Assembly: GCA_002067635.1 (NCBI GenBank)
Contig: MVRB01000021.1
Span: 1-12,986 of the forward strand
DNA: 12,986 nucleotides
Source: Methanomassiliicoccales archaeon PtaU1.Bin030
Lineage (GTDB): Archaea > Thermoplasmatota > Thermoplasmata > Methanomassiliicoccales > Methanomassiliicoccaceae
Direction of reading: 5' to 3'
In this document: positions 1 to 6,626 of the stretch, one piece after another
How the letters are laid out: each line of letters opens with the position of its first letter
Numbering within the stretch: position 1 is the first letter of the stretch
The notes under the pieces: generated by a model
What the model was told of the DNA's origin: nothing
Databases searched by the model: none
What the model saw: the letters and a program-made list of their open reading frames with translations, nothing else
Position numbers and translations under genes: made by a program

Positions 1-1
1 A

Positions 2-73
2 TTGGTGGCTATCGCCGCACTGCTGCTGGTGATAAGCGCTTCCGTGTCAAGGAAGCTGCTCAGCAACCGCTGA
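2..73 (+). CDS. C-terminal end of a membrane protein (5' partial)
   Basis: An open frame enters from the left edge and ends at TGA (71-73). It encodes 23 residues: a hydrophobic run (VAIAALLLVISASV) and then a short basic tail (SRKLLSNR). This looks like the last transmembrane helix and cytoplasmic tail of an integral membrane protein such as a transporter. The family cannot be told from so little. A hairpin with T-tracts follows 20 bases after the stop, which supports this being a real gene end. Confidence 0.55.
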   Translation: MVAIAALLLVISASVSRKLLSNR

Positions 74-92
74 GCTAAAGCCCATATGCTAA

Positions 93-127
93 ATGAGGAC
101 CTACTCCTCATACCTTTTTATTTTTTA
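93..127 (+). terminator. Hairpin plus T-tract terminator
   Basis: A perfect 7-bp stem, ATGAGGA (93-99) and TCCTCAT (105-111), encloses a 5-base loop. It is followed by TTTTT (115-119) and TTTTTT (121-126). It lies just after the partial plus-strand gene and probably ends its transcript. Archaeal termination depends mostly on the T-run, and that is present. On the minus strand the same place would be A-rich, so it should not terminate the leftward operon. Confidence 0.7.
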
Positions 128-313
128 ACCCTTCATCATGAAGCTGGATCTCGGTTTCTTTGGTTACGCAGGCTCTGTTGGTCATACTCCTATTCGCGGT
201 CAGAGCCGCACTATGGTGCTTCGTCCAGGTGTCAGGGGCCTGCCTCAATCCCTCCATTCTTACTCAATTGTACACTGATTGACTGTTATGATCACAAAGC
301 TTGGGTACAGATC
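128..313. other. Intergenic stretch with no recognised gene
   Basis: This lies between the terminator and the stop of the minus-strand FmdE-family gene. I see no tRNA, no clear ribosome site and no T-run terminator for the leftward operon. A short palindrome, CTTCAT-C-ATGAAG (129-141), is the only structure noticed. An 83-codon plus-strand frame over 86-337 has an atypical composition and overlaps the terminator, so it is not called. Confidence 0.4.
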
Positions 314-763
314 TCAGATATCCTTTGTGAACCCTGACCAGGCGACTTCAGTTTCAACCGAGGTTGTGATAAAAAGATCCTCGTTCCTCTGTTGGTACAA
401 CTGGACGGAGACAACGTCCTCGTTCTCGGCAGTGACCTTGCCGTCGATGCTGTCCAAGACCTCCTGGAGTATCCTTATCTCGATGCCAGTACGGCCATCT
501 GTGAACATCCCACAGGCTGCGCCCCATTCCACAACGCGAATATTGGCCTTTCCCAGGGTGCAGCATGACGAATACTGTACTCCATCGGCCATGCAAGACC
601 GGGGACGCTTGGAGCCGCAATAAAGAGTGGCGTAGATACGGAAGGGGTATGTTGTTCGGGCTGCCTCACCCATTCGCATCCCCAGGACCACATAGGGCCC
701 AAGATGCCCATGGAACCTTCTCAAACCCTCCAGTTCAGGAGGGATGCGCTCGCGTCCATTCAT
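314..763 (-). CDS. FmdE-family protein
   Basis: A 149-residue protein of the FmdE family, named after a gene of the molybdenum formylmethanofuran dehydrogenase operon. Family members are small metal-binding proteins whose exact reaction is mostly unknown. Visible hallmarks are FHGHLGPYVVLGMRMG (17-32) and a SCMADGVQ...CCTLGKANI block (56-75), with H18, H20, C57, C67 and C68 as likely metal or cofactor ligands. In the first motif Gly22 stands where many members have Cys (HGHLCPG); the HLGPY form is a known subtype. It is the last gene of a leftward operon, 11 bases after the CooT-like gene. The start follows purine-rich sequence (GGGGTGA, GAGGG). Its placement behind CooC- and CooT-like genes suggests a link to metal handling more than to formylmethanofuran dehydrogenase itself, but this is inference. 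Confidence 0.8.
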   Translation of the reverse strand: MNGRERIPPELEGLRRFHGHLGPYVVLGMRMGEAARTTYPFRIYATLYCGSKRPRSCMADGVQYSSCCTLGKANIRVVEWGAACGMFTDGRTGIEIRILQEVLDSIDGKVTAENEDVVSVQLYQQRNEDLFITTSVETEVAWSGFTKDI

Positions 764-774
764 TGTCCCTCATT

Positions 775-1020
775 TCACCCCTTTCCCTGGTTTTGTTCTG
801 AAATCACCATTCCTGAGGAAGGGATGATGGTGCCCTCTCTCAAGATCAGCTCGGTCATCAGTGTGTCCACGGTCAGGATGAACGCCCCCTTCACCTTTGT
901 GATTGCTCCCAAGCTGTCCATCAGAACGATCTTACCGTCTTTAGTCTTGGCCTTCACAATGTTCTTGGCCACAACCTGTTTACCTTGGTCGGTTTCCATT
1001 ATCACGGTGAACTCGCACAT
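775..1020 (-). CDS. CooT-like small nickel-binding protein
   Basis: An 81-residue protein resembling the CooT family, small beta-barrel proteins. In Rhodospirillum rubrum CooT takes part in nickel insertion into carbon monoxide dehydrogenase and binds Ni(II) through Cys2. Here the protein begins Met-Cys-Glu-Phe, so Cys2 is kept. The body fits the family pattern: a basic stretch (KAKTKDGKIVLMDSLG, 24-39), then a strand-rich half with VKGAFILTVD (43-52) and LILREG (58-63). The family is usually about 60-65 residues; this one carries roughly 18 extra C-terminal residues. GAGGAGAG sits about 8 bases before the ATG, and the gene starts 13 bases after the CooC-like stop, so the two are probably co-translated. 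Family assignment is by pattern recognition; a nickel role is likely but unproven here. Confidence 0.72.
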   Translation of the reverse strand: MCEFTVIMETDQGKQVVAKNIVKAKTKDGKIVLMDSLGAITKVKGAFILTVDTLMTELILREGTIIPSSGMVISEQNQGKG

Positions 1021-1033
1021 ATGCCCACTCTCC

Positions 1034-1798
1034 TCATGATCCCTTTCCGAGCAGCTCTTCCTTGATCCTCATGATGTCCACAACGGCCTCCGGGCACGGT
1101 TCAATGCTTAAGATGGGAATGGAAAGGCGATCTGCTTCCCTGACCGCATCGTCATCCCTAATCGTCAGTATGCTCTGGGGCCCGATTCTAAGCTCGCTCG
1201 AGACCCTGTTGAGATCGGCCTCCCCCACGTACTTGTTGAGCACAAGGATCGTCTTGCGGATGTCCAGGTCCTTCGATAGATTGATGACCTGTCGCGTTAC
1301 CTCCATGGCCTTAGGCATGGCCTCTGTCACCACCAGGTTGCACTCGAAGCGGGTGGCCAACCCTCTGCCCAGTATCTCCGGTCCGGCTTGAGAGTCCACG
1401 ATGATGAAATCATATTCCCAAGGCCTCAAAACAAAGGACTCCACCAGGACCTTGACCAAGGAGATGGAGGAGCACAGACATCCCGCACCCCCCGATGGTA
1501 TCGTACCCATCAACACCACCCGGACATTGTCCGTGGTGACGGCGGAGTGCTCCTCAATGATGCTATCGACATCGATATCGATATCATGGTCTTCAATCTT
1601 TGTCCCTATCTTCACCTTGTCCTCCGCCAGGGTGGCTATGTCGGCGAACGGTATCCCCAGAGTCATGGCCAGGTTCATGCTGGGATCGGTATCGAACACC
1701 AGCACTTTGTAGCCATCCCGTGCAAGGAGGGTGCAGAGGGTAGAGACCAAAGTGGTCTTGCCCACCCCACCCTTGCCGGTGGCGATCACGCGCATCAT
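1034..1798 (-). CDS. CooC-like P-loop ATPase for Ni-enzyme maturation
   Basis: A 254-residue MinD/SIMIBI-class ATPase resembling CooC, which uses ATP to deliver nickel to CO dehydrogenase (and acetyl-CoA synthase in archaea). The deviant Walker A motif GKGGVGKTT is at 8-16 with the signature Lys9 and Lys14. FDTDPSMN (35-42) forms the switch region, and FIIVDSQAG (131-139) the Walker B/switch II region. GCLCS (106-110) supplies the CxC pair (Cys107, Cys109) that binds the metal at the dimer interface in CooC. The length matches the family. An odd acidic run, HDIDIDVDS, lies at 71-79. The gene starts two bases after the stop of the DUF4198-like gene with ATGATG; the first or second Met could be used. 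The CxC and the neighbouring CooT-like gene make nickel maturation much more likely than a septum-site MinD or nitrogenase NifH role. Confidence 0.87.
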   Translation of the reverse strand: MMRVIATGKGGVGKTTLVSTLCTLLARDGYKVLVFDTDPSMNLAMTLGIPFADIATLAEDKVKIGTKIEDHDIDIDVDSIIEEHSAVTTDNVRVVLMGTIPSGGAGCLCSSISLVKVLVESFVLRPWEYDFIIVDSQAGPEILGRGLATRFECNLVVTEAMPKAMEVTRQVINLSKDLDIRKTILVLNKYVGEADLNRVSSELRIGPQSILTIRDDDAVREADRLSIPILSIEPCPEAVVDIMRIKEELLGKGS

Positions 1799-1800
1799 GC

Positions 1801-2517
1801 TCAGCGCGTCTCCATGACCAATGTGGTGACGAAGACTGTCTCATCATATTCCTCATCGACCTTTTTGGTCTCGTCGCGATGCCGGACAAGGAACATCCAT
1901 TCTCCTTCATGGTCAATGGGCACTTGCACCTTGCCGTTGGCATCCGTGGTCAGCATGTTCTCCTTCTTGTTCCTCTTCGAATAAGCCTTGAAGCTCTCGT
2001 TCGCCAACGGCCTCCCCTCGTAGAGCACCTGGACCATGAACGTCTTGTCCAGCACCAGAGAGGTATCCTCGGGAATGAGTTCCAAGATCCCGTGCACCAC
2101 CGCCACCCCCAGGCCATTGACTTTACCCACCGGAACGATCTTTTTCGCCATCTGGTGGTAAGATCCCGAATATGTGACGTCCTTGAACTTGAACTTCGGG
2201 CCCATGGCCCAACCTTCGGGGTTCTTATTCCATACTGCCGAGGAATCCACCAACAATGTGTAGTTGCCCTCAATGTGCGCTGGAAAGTGAATGATATAGC
2301 AATCCTCACCCTTTAGCGCCTGTGGCTTGAACCTGCTACCGTTCGGTGAATATACTACGGGGTTGACCATGTGCTCTGGAGGGACCCCATCCGTGACCAT
2401 ATTGTGGCCGTAGGAGAGCTCTACCGTGATCTCCCCTTCTTTGACCGTCGGGTTCTCCAACCAGATTTCATGCCCCTGGACCATCCTGCTCAGCTGTTCC
2501 AATAGTTCCGAGTTCAT
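1801..2517 (-). CDS. DUF4198-like beta-rich protein, cytoplasmic form
   Basis: A 238-residue protein with the look of the DUF4198 family, beta-sandwich proteins often found beside nickel and cobalt transporters. The N-terminal part has GHEIWLENP (14-22), matching the family's H-E-[FW]-W-L start, and ELSYGHN (33-39). The C-terminal part is a second Ig-like sheet with LYEGRPLANESFKAYSK, TTDANGKVQVP and GEWMFLVRH. Relatives usually carry a signal peptide; this one starts almost directly at the HEIWL motif. An in-frame TAG lies two codons before the ATG (2521-2523), so no leader can be added. It is therefore probably cytoplasmic, where it could bind or pass on metal together with the CooC- and CooT-like proteins downstream. 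It is the first gene of the operon and sits behind the operator-like site at 2574-2600. Function is inferred. Confidence 0.65.
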   Translation of the reverse strand: MNSELLEQLSRMVQGHEIWLENPTVKEGEITVELSYGHNMVTDGVPPEHMVNPVVYSPNGSRFKPQALKGEDCYIIHFPAHIEGNYTLLVDSSAVWNKNPEGWAMGPKFKFKDVTYSGSYHQMAKKIVPVGKVNGLGVAVVHGILELIPEDTSLVLDKTFMVQVLYEGRPLANESFKAYSKRNKKENMLTTDANGKVQVPIDHEGEWMFLVRHRDETKKVDEEYDETVFVTTLVMETR

Positions 2518-2540
2518 ACGCTATCCCTTGTCACTTCTGT

Positions 2541-2561
2541 GCCCGTCCCTTATGGGCGGGC
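2541..2561 (-). other. GC-rich hairpin in the leader of the DUF4198-like gene
   Basis: GCCCG-T-CCC (2541-2549), TTAT loop (2550-2553) and GGGCGGGC (2554-2561) form an 8-bp stem with one bulged T. If transcription starts near 2595 the hairpin lies in the leader RNA, ending about 23 bases before the ATG. It could influence translation or stability, or be incidental. It has no T-run and is not a terminator. Confidence 0.4.
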
Positions 2562-2573
2562 CTCAAAGGCATA

Positions 2574-2600
2574 GTAACACGAATATTAAAAAAGTATTAT
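2574..2600 (-). promoter_or_regulatory. 27-bp operator-like site before the CooC/CooT operon
   Basis: On the plus strand this reads GTAACAC-N13-GTATTAT. It matches the sites at 2852-2878 and 6585-6611 in length, spacing and much of the AT-rich middle; the first ten bases, GTAACACGAA, are identical to those of the 6585 site. Seen from the leftward promoter it lies about 25 bp after a TATA-like box, so a bound protein would cover the likely transcription start. This suggests a repressor. NikR is one candidate, because Geobacter NikR sites are described as GTGTTAC-N13/14-GTAACAC. Confidence 0.65.
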
Positions 2601-2620
2601 CGATTGAAACTGCCGTTCTC

Positions 2621-2630
2621 CAAAATATGT
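2621..2630 (-). promoter_or_regulatory. TATA-like box of the leftward operon
   Basis: The minus strand reads ACATATTTTG here, an AT-rich box in an otherwise mixed stretch. Its distance to the operator-like site (about 25 bp from box centre to site edge) agrees with the other two promoters. A weaker alternative is the TTTTTTAATATT inside the operator itself. Confidence 0.45.
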
Positions 2631-2826
2631 AGAGATAGGAGATAGCAACCGGAACTGTTTTTTTTAATCCTTTGGATGAACAAAAGCAACAAAATCCGAT
2701 AGAACTGTGTTTCCACAGCCTAATCAGGTCAATTGGGGCATGTCACGAACTGATATCATCTCCTAACCTAGTTCAGGACTTTTCATTCTTCCGTTCTTCT
2801 CATCGTTTCGACCTTTTTCGATATTG
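2631..2826. other. Divergent intergenic region, no gene seen
   Basis: This is the AT-rich spacer between the leftward CooC/CooT operon and the rightward SBP1 unit, part of a 372-bp divergent region. It includes a T8 run (2657-2664) that could be another weak promoter element. A 67-codon frame (2672-2875) runs through the SBP1 promoter and operator and has no good ribosome site, so it is not called. I saw no riboswitch-like conserved box. Confidence 0.4.
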
Positions 2827-2837
2827 TTTTATGTATG
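2827..2837 (+). promoter_or_regulatory. TATA-like box of SBP1
   Basis: TTTTATGTATG lies about 25 bp before the operator-like site and about 60 bp before the ATG. An archaeal start would fall near 2852-2858, at the first operator half-site. The same layout is seen before SBP2. Confidence 0.5.
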
Positions 2838-2851
2838 TTTTCGTTACTGTA

Positions 2852-2878
2852 GTATTACGAAAAAATAATTCGTAATAC
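2852..2878 (+). promoter_or_regulatory. 27-bp inverted-repeat operator before SBP1
   Basis: GTATTAC-N13-GTAATAC is a perfect inverted repeat; the arms extend to 9 bp (GTATTACGA / TCGTAATAC) around a 9-base AT-rich centre. It ends two bases before the ribosome site GGGGGAT (2880-2886) of SBP1, and a TATA-like box lies just upstream. Its position over the likely transcription start fits a repressor. It is the most symmetric of the three copies in this window. Confidence 0.75.
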
Positions 2879-2889
2879 AGGGGGATATA

Positions 2890-4155
2890 ATGAAAAAAAG
2901 AAATAAAATATTCGCGTTATCAGCGGTAGCTGTGTTGATAATAGCATCCATCGTGGGTGTAGCATTTCTGAACGGAAAGACTCAGGCCAAGGCCTTCACG
3001 AACGTTTCTTCGATCAGACTGCAGGTGTATGGTAACGCCAATGAGGATGACACCATCGATGAGAGGGATCGAGACTACATCGAAGGAGTTATTAAAGGCA
3101 CCAACAACGAGACCGAGTTCTCTGACGCCAACTACGATGGCATTGTGGACTCGAGCGATATAGATGCCGTGAAGAGAATTATCAATGATGAGGATACCAC
3201 GATATTCTATGTTAATTGCGATTCCAACGTGGCCTCCGTGCATGTGCCTATTGAGACCATCGTCGTCGCCTACAGCAATAATGCGGAAGCGATCCGAGTG
3301 CTCAAGGCATCAGACTTGGTGGTTGGCGTTGATGATAACATAATAAAATATCCGGTATACTTCCCAGAGTTCCAAAACCGGACCAACGTAGGAAGCAGGT
3401 TCTCCTTTGACGTGGAGAAAATTCTTGCGCTGGATCCCGACATCGTCTTTACCGGGACCAGCGCCTATTACACTCCTGATCTCGAGACCAAGCTTGCCGC
3501 CAACGGGACGGACATTGATGTGGTGCGCCTACCGACCTGGGAGTACAACCTAATCGGTGCCAGCATACTCACTCTCGGCTACATCCTGGACCGGGAGGAC
3601 CTCGCCTACGATTATGTGAAGTGGCATGATGGCATAGTATCGAACATCACCACCGTAGTAAGCGGCATCTCCGCGAATGATAAGAAAAACGTCTTCGTCG
3701 ATAGGCCTGGATCGACCACAGTGGCCGCGGGTAGCGGGTATGCCGAGGTCCTGGAGATGGGAGGTGGTATCAACATCGGCAAGGACCTGAGCGGCGGGTT
3801 CTACCCCAAGGTGGACACCGAATGGGTCATCGAGCAGGACCCCGATTACATCGTAGGGATATCGTGGTCGGGCAGCTACGAGTCCAACAACCAGTCTCTC
3901 CTGTCCTCCCGTTATGACGAGATAGTCAACAACTATCGGGTGACCACAGCGGTGACCAAAGGAAATGTCCACATCATGCATTACGACATAATGTTGGGAC
4001 CATCCTATGTTGTAGGCGTTTCATACATCGCCAAGTGGCTATACCCTGACCTCTTTGTGGATCTAGATCCTGAGAGCATCCACCAGGAGTACATCGACAA
4101 GTTCTGCGGGGGCCTCGAATACGATGTCTCTGAGCAGGGAGCGTTCGTCCTATGA
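2890..4155 (+). CDS. SBP1: dockerin-like/BtuF-type substrate-binding protein
   Basis: A 421-residue receptor for an ABC importer of the iron-complex/cobalamin class. Residues 7-28 form a hydrophobic segment after MKKRNK. There is no lipobox Cys, so it is probably a membrane anchor or signal sequence that displays the protein outside the cell. Residues 46-101 hold two dockerin-like EF-hand loops: NANEDDTIDERD (49-60) and DANYDGIVDSSD (79-90), with Asp/Asn at the calcium positions. The BtuF/FepB-like domain follows: SDLVVGVDDN (141-150), DPDIVFTGT (182-190), GTDIDVVRLPTWEY (206-219), EWVIEQDPDYIVG (311-323) and KWLYPDLF (382-389), ending FCGG...GAFVL. Ribosome site GGGGGAT precedes the ATG by 3 bases. 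The stop overlaps the methyltransferase start (ATGA). It is paralogous to SBP2 and SBP3. The ligand is unknown; a nickel or cobalt complex is inferred from context, and iron-siderophore or corrinoid are alternatives. Confidence 0.88.
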   Translation: MKKRNKIFALSAVAVLIIASIVGVAFLNGKTQAKAFTNVSSIRLQVYGNANEDDTIDERDRDYIEGVIKGTNNETEFSDANYDGIVDSSDIDAVKRIINDEDTTIFYVNCDSNVASVHVPIETIVVAYSNNAEAIRVLKASDLVVGVDDNIIKYPVYFPEFQNRTNVGSRFSFDVEKILALDPDIVFTGTSAYYTPDLETKLAANGTDIDVVRLPTWEYNLIGASILTLGYILDREDLAYDYVKWHDGIVSNITTVVSGISANDKKNVFVDRPGSTTVAAGSGYAEVLEMGGGINIGKDLSGGFYPKVDTEWVIEQDPDYIVGISWSGSYESNNQSLLSSRYDEIVNNYRVTTAVTKGNVHIMHYDIMLGPSYVVGVSYIAKWLYPDLFVDLDPESIHQEYIDKFCGGLEYDVSEQGAFVL

Positions 4156-4898
4156 GGGACGAGATAGTCAGCTACTGGAACAGCTCTTCCGAAGGATATA
4201 GCAGATACGCTCGGAACAGCATGGCAGTCAGATGGGAGAAGAGAGCGTGGCAGGAGATCTTCAACGAAGCTCTAGGCAGGGAACCGCTCAAGGTTCTTGA
4301 TGTGGGGACAGGTCCGGGCATAATCGCCTTTCAGCTCGCGGAGCTCGGCCATGATGTGGTCGGTGTCGACCTCTCCGACGGTATGCTCATCGAGGCAGAG
4401 AAGAACGCCAAAAGGTATGGACTAAGCGTGACCTTCAAGAAGGGTGACGCTCAGGACCTCCCATTTCCCGATGCGGCGTTCGATGCAGTGGTCAGCCGAT
4501 GGGTCCTATGGACCCTTCCGGAACCGGAGAAGGCCCTCAAGGAATGGCAGCGGGTCGTCAAACCGGGAGGAAAGGTCATCTACGTGGACGGCAACTGGCA
4601 CTCCGACCTTGCCAACTCCCGCAAGCGAAAGGCCTGGTACTACATCGGGCGAAGCCTGACCGCTGTGACCGAGCTTCGGAACCCTTGGAAGGGGAAGAGC
4701 AATGTCAAAGGGGATGAACTATGGTCTAGTAAGGCCTCCCGGCCTTCAGCGGACATCATGATGCTGAGGAAGCTCGGTGTCAATGAGATAGAGGTCAAAG
4801 AGGGCCTGAAAAAGCGGACGCTTCGAGGCCTACAATACGCCAAGTACGGTTTCTGGAGCGACTATTTTCTCATCAGCGTCACTAAGGGTCGGCCTTGA
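4152..4898 (+). CDS. Class I SAM-dependent methyltransferase 1 (paired with SBP1)
   Basis: A 248-residue methyltransferase of the UbiE/BioC-like Rossmann type. Motif I is VLDVGTGPGIIAF (48-60), the acidic residue of motif II is in VVGVDLSDGM (69-78), GDAQDLPFPD (98-107) follows motif III, and VVKPGGKVIYVDGNW (135-149) is the motif preceding the last strands. The C-terminal quarter, ending YGFWSDYFLISVTKG, is shared with the other two methyltransferases here and probably forms the substrate cap. It begins at the ATG of an ATGA overlap with the SBP1 stop, so translation is probably coupled. No zinc or ArsM-type cysteine set is visible. The substrate is unknown; the strict pairing with a substrate-binding protein suggests it methylates the imported ligand or something derived from it. 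That role is inferred. Confidence 0.9.
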   Translation: MRDEIVSYWNSSSEGYSRYARNSMAVRWEKRAWQEIFNEALGREPLKVLDVGTGPGIIAFQLAELGHDVVGVDLSDGMLIEAEKNAKRYGLSVTFKKGDAQDLPFPDAAFDAVVSRWVLWTLPEPEKALKEWQRVVKPGGKVIYVDGNWHSDLANSRKRKAWYYIGRSLTAVTELRNPWKGKSNVKGDELWSSKASRPSADIMMLRKLGVNEIEVKEGLKKRTLRGLQYAKYGFWSDYFLISVTKGRP

Positions 4899-4975
4899 GC
4901 CAGTTGAGCGGTGCGAGGGGGCGATGCAAAGGGCGCTTACCCTTCCAACGTCTGGAACGATCGACAAGGGAGGGT

Positions 4976-6397
4976 GTGACTTTTTCTGCCACTAGGAACA
5001 GGGACGTCGACGTCCTTCTCGGCGACCCCCGGAAGGCCATCATGGCCATGTTCGTCCCCATCCTCCTCTCCCTGCTAATAGCCCAGACCAATCTTCTGGT
5101 GGACACGGCATGGTGCGCGGGACTAGGGACCGGATCGCTATCTGCCATAGGCATAGTCTCCTCATTCTACTGGCTTATTATCGGGATGGGGAACGGCATG
5201 GGGATTGGCGCATCCTCAGCTATCGCCAGGAGGATTGGGGCAGGTGATAAGGAAGCATCGGACCGTCTGGCCGCCCAGGCCATCGCCCTCGTGGTGGCAT
5301 TGGCCAGCGTGGTGACCCCCCTCCTTTTAACTATAAGCACACCGCTGCTGACACTCGTCGGGGCCTCCGACACTCTACCTCAGTGCTTATCCTACATCAC
5401 ACCCTATTTCCTATGCTCGTTCTTTTTGATGCTAAACTGTGTGATGTCGCATCTGCTGCGGGCCGAGGGTGCGGCTAGGCGATCAATGATGGTGGTGACA
5501 GTATCAGCTTTGCTGAACATGGTGCTGGACCCCATTTACATCTATGGCCTCGGATGGGGGATAGCCGGGGCCGCGTGGGCCACCGTTACCGCGGCGACCA
5601 TGTCCACGATGATCGCGGTCTTCCTGTTTTTCATCAGACGATCCACGTATCTTAATATATCCTTCCAGGGGTTCAGGCCGGACCGCGGCCTTATTGGGGA
5701 CATCATTTCTGTCGGCCTTCCCGAAATGATCGAGCTCAACGTGATGTCGCTTTTCAACATAATCCTGAACTTTTTTGTCATCTCCTGCGGGGGCACAGAG
5801 GCGATGGCATACTACAATGCCTCATGGAGGCTTGTCTCCATGAGCCTTATCCCAGCCACCGCCATCGGCGGTGCGATCTTGCCTGTGTGCGCCGCGGCAT
5901 ACGGTCAGAAGGACCTAGCCAAGGTTCGCAGGGGATATAACTTTTCCTTGAGGTTTGCCTTCATCGTTCTGGTGACCCTCTCCGCGTTGATGTTCCTGTT
6001 TGCTCCCTACTATTCCATCCTTTTCACCTATACTGGGGAGACCGAGGGTATGAGGCCACAGATGGTCGACCTTCTGAGGATCTTTTGCTTCTTCATCCCG
6101 TTCTATGGATGGATCAACATAGCCTCTGCTCTTCTCCAGGCACTACGCAAGGCCCAATGGTCCATGGTCTCCGCCATGATCAGAAATGTCGTGCTCATCG
6201 CCATCTATGGGATCACGTCCATTGTGTCGCTTGAGGCTATGTGGTGGGGACTGGTAGCTGGCGAGATCTTCGGAGGATTGCTGATGGGTTCCTGGGCCTG
6301 GAGCTCTCTCCGAAGCGAGGAAAGAAGGTCCCTGGTCATGAGCAGGGCGAGAAATTTGGACAGTGGGTATATGTCGGCCGATAGGGACCGAACCTGA
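4976..6397 (+). CDS. MATE-family efflux transporter
   Basis: A polytopic exporter of the MATE (multidrug and toxic compound extrusion) family, using an ion gradient to expel small molecules. With this GTG start it is 473 residues, the usual size, and contains about 12 hydrophobic helices in two similar halves. Family features include the N-terminal LLGDPRKAIMAMFVPILLSL, then NLLVDTAWCAGLG, GIGASSAIARRIGAGD and, in the second half, LPEMIELNVMSLFNIILNF. The start is uncertain. A TTG at 4895 overlaps the methyltransferase stop (TTGA) and would add 27 basic, unconserved-looking residues. The GTG at 4976 gives the N-terminus typical of the family, with AAGGG five bases upstream. It lies downstream of SBP1 and methyltransferase 1 and is probably co-transcribed. 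It may export a product or chelator linked to that pair, or be an unrelated passenger. Confidence 0.88.
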   Translation: MTFSATRNRDVDVLLGDPRKAIMAMFVPILLSLLIAQTNLLVDTAWCAGLGTGSLSAIGIVSSFYWLIIGMGNGMGIGASSAIARRIGAGDKEASDRLAAQAIALVVALASVVTPLLLTISTPLLTLVGASDTLPQCLSYITPYFLCSFFLMLNCVMSHLLRAEGAARRSMMVVTVSALLNMVLDPIYIYGLGWGIAGAAWATVTAATMSTMIAVFLFFIRRSTYLNISFQGFRPDRGLIGDIISVGLPEMIELNVMSLFNIILNFFVISCGGTEAMAYYNASWRLVSMSLIPATAIGGAILPVCAAAYGQKDLAKVRRGYNFSLRFAFIVLVTLSALMFLFAPYYSILFTYTGETEGMRPQMVDLLRIFCFFIPFYGWINIASALLQALRKAQWSMVSAMIRNVVLIAIYGITSIVSLEAMWWGLVAGEIFGGLLMGSWAWSSLRSEERRSLVMSRARNLDSGYMSADRDRT

Positions 6398-6556
6398 TGC
6401 GACCACCTTCGTGGGCTCACCTTCCTACTTGATCGATATTGTCACTTAAACTCAGGTCCGCCCATTTTAATCTCTCTGGCTCCACACATAGGTTACATCC
6501 ATCTCCCGATCGATCTCGCCAGGTTCAGCCAGCAATGACAATGGAACAAGGAATCA
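6398..6556. other. Intergenic region upstream of the SBP2 promoter
   Basis: This is the spacer between the MATE gene and the SBP2 promoter. No gene is seen. A small stem, CCAC-CTTC-GTGG (6401-6412), follows the MATE stop but lacks a strong T-run, so it is at best a weak terminator. Confidence 0.35.
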
Positions 6557-6565
6557 TTTTTATAT
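6557..6565 (+). promoter_or_regulatory. TATA box of SBP2
   Basis: TTTTTATAT is the best archaeal TATA box in the window. It lies about 24 bp before the predicted start region (near 6585-6590), 20 bp before the operator-like site and 62 bp before the SBP2 ATG. Confidence 0.65.
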
Positions 6566-6584
6566 GAAATCCTCGTTTTCGTTC

Positions 6585-6611
6585 GTAACACGAAATTAAA
6601 AAAAGTAATAC
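6585..6611 (+). promoter_or_regulatory. 27-bp operator-like site before SBP2
   Basis: GTAACAC-N13-GTAATAC has the same half-site spacing as the element before SBP1, an identical right half-site, and the same left half and GAA extension as the element before the CooC/CooT operon. It is less symmetric than the SBP1 copy. It lies over the likely transcription start and ends one base before the ribosome site AAGGGGAT (6613-6620), as in SBP1. Confidence 0.7.
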
Positions 6612-6626
6612 TAAGGGGATACGTTC

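Noticed and set aside
128..160. ATGATGA on the minus strand as box C of a C/D guide RNA
   Set aside because: No box D (CTGA) is found at a suitable distance downstream on that strand.
86..337. 83-codon plus-strand open frame after the first terminator
   Set aside because: It begins inside the terminator hairpin region, overlaps the end of the FmdE-family gene on the other strand, and has no ribosome site or recognisable domain.
2672..2875. 67-codon open frame between the divergent promoters
   Set aside because: It runs through the SBP1 TATA-like box and into the operator; Phe/Ser-rich composition and no ribosome site point to chance.
2631..2890. Cobalamin riboswitch before SBP1
   Set aside because: The receptor family made this worth checking, but no B12-box-like conserved sequence was seen and the operator lies close to the ATG, leaving a short leader.
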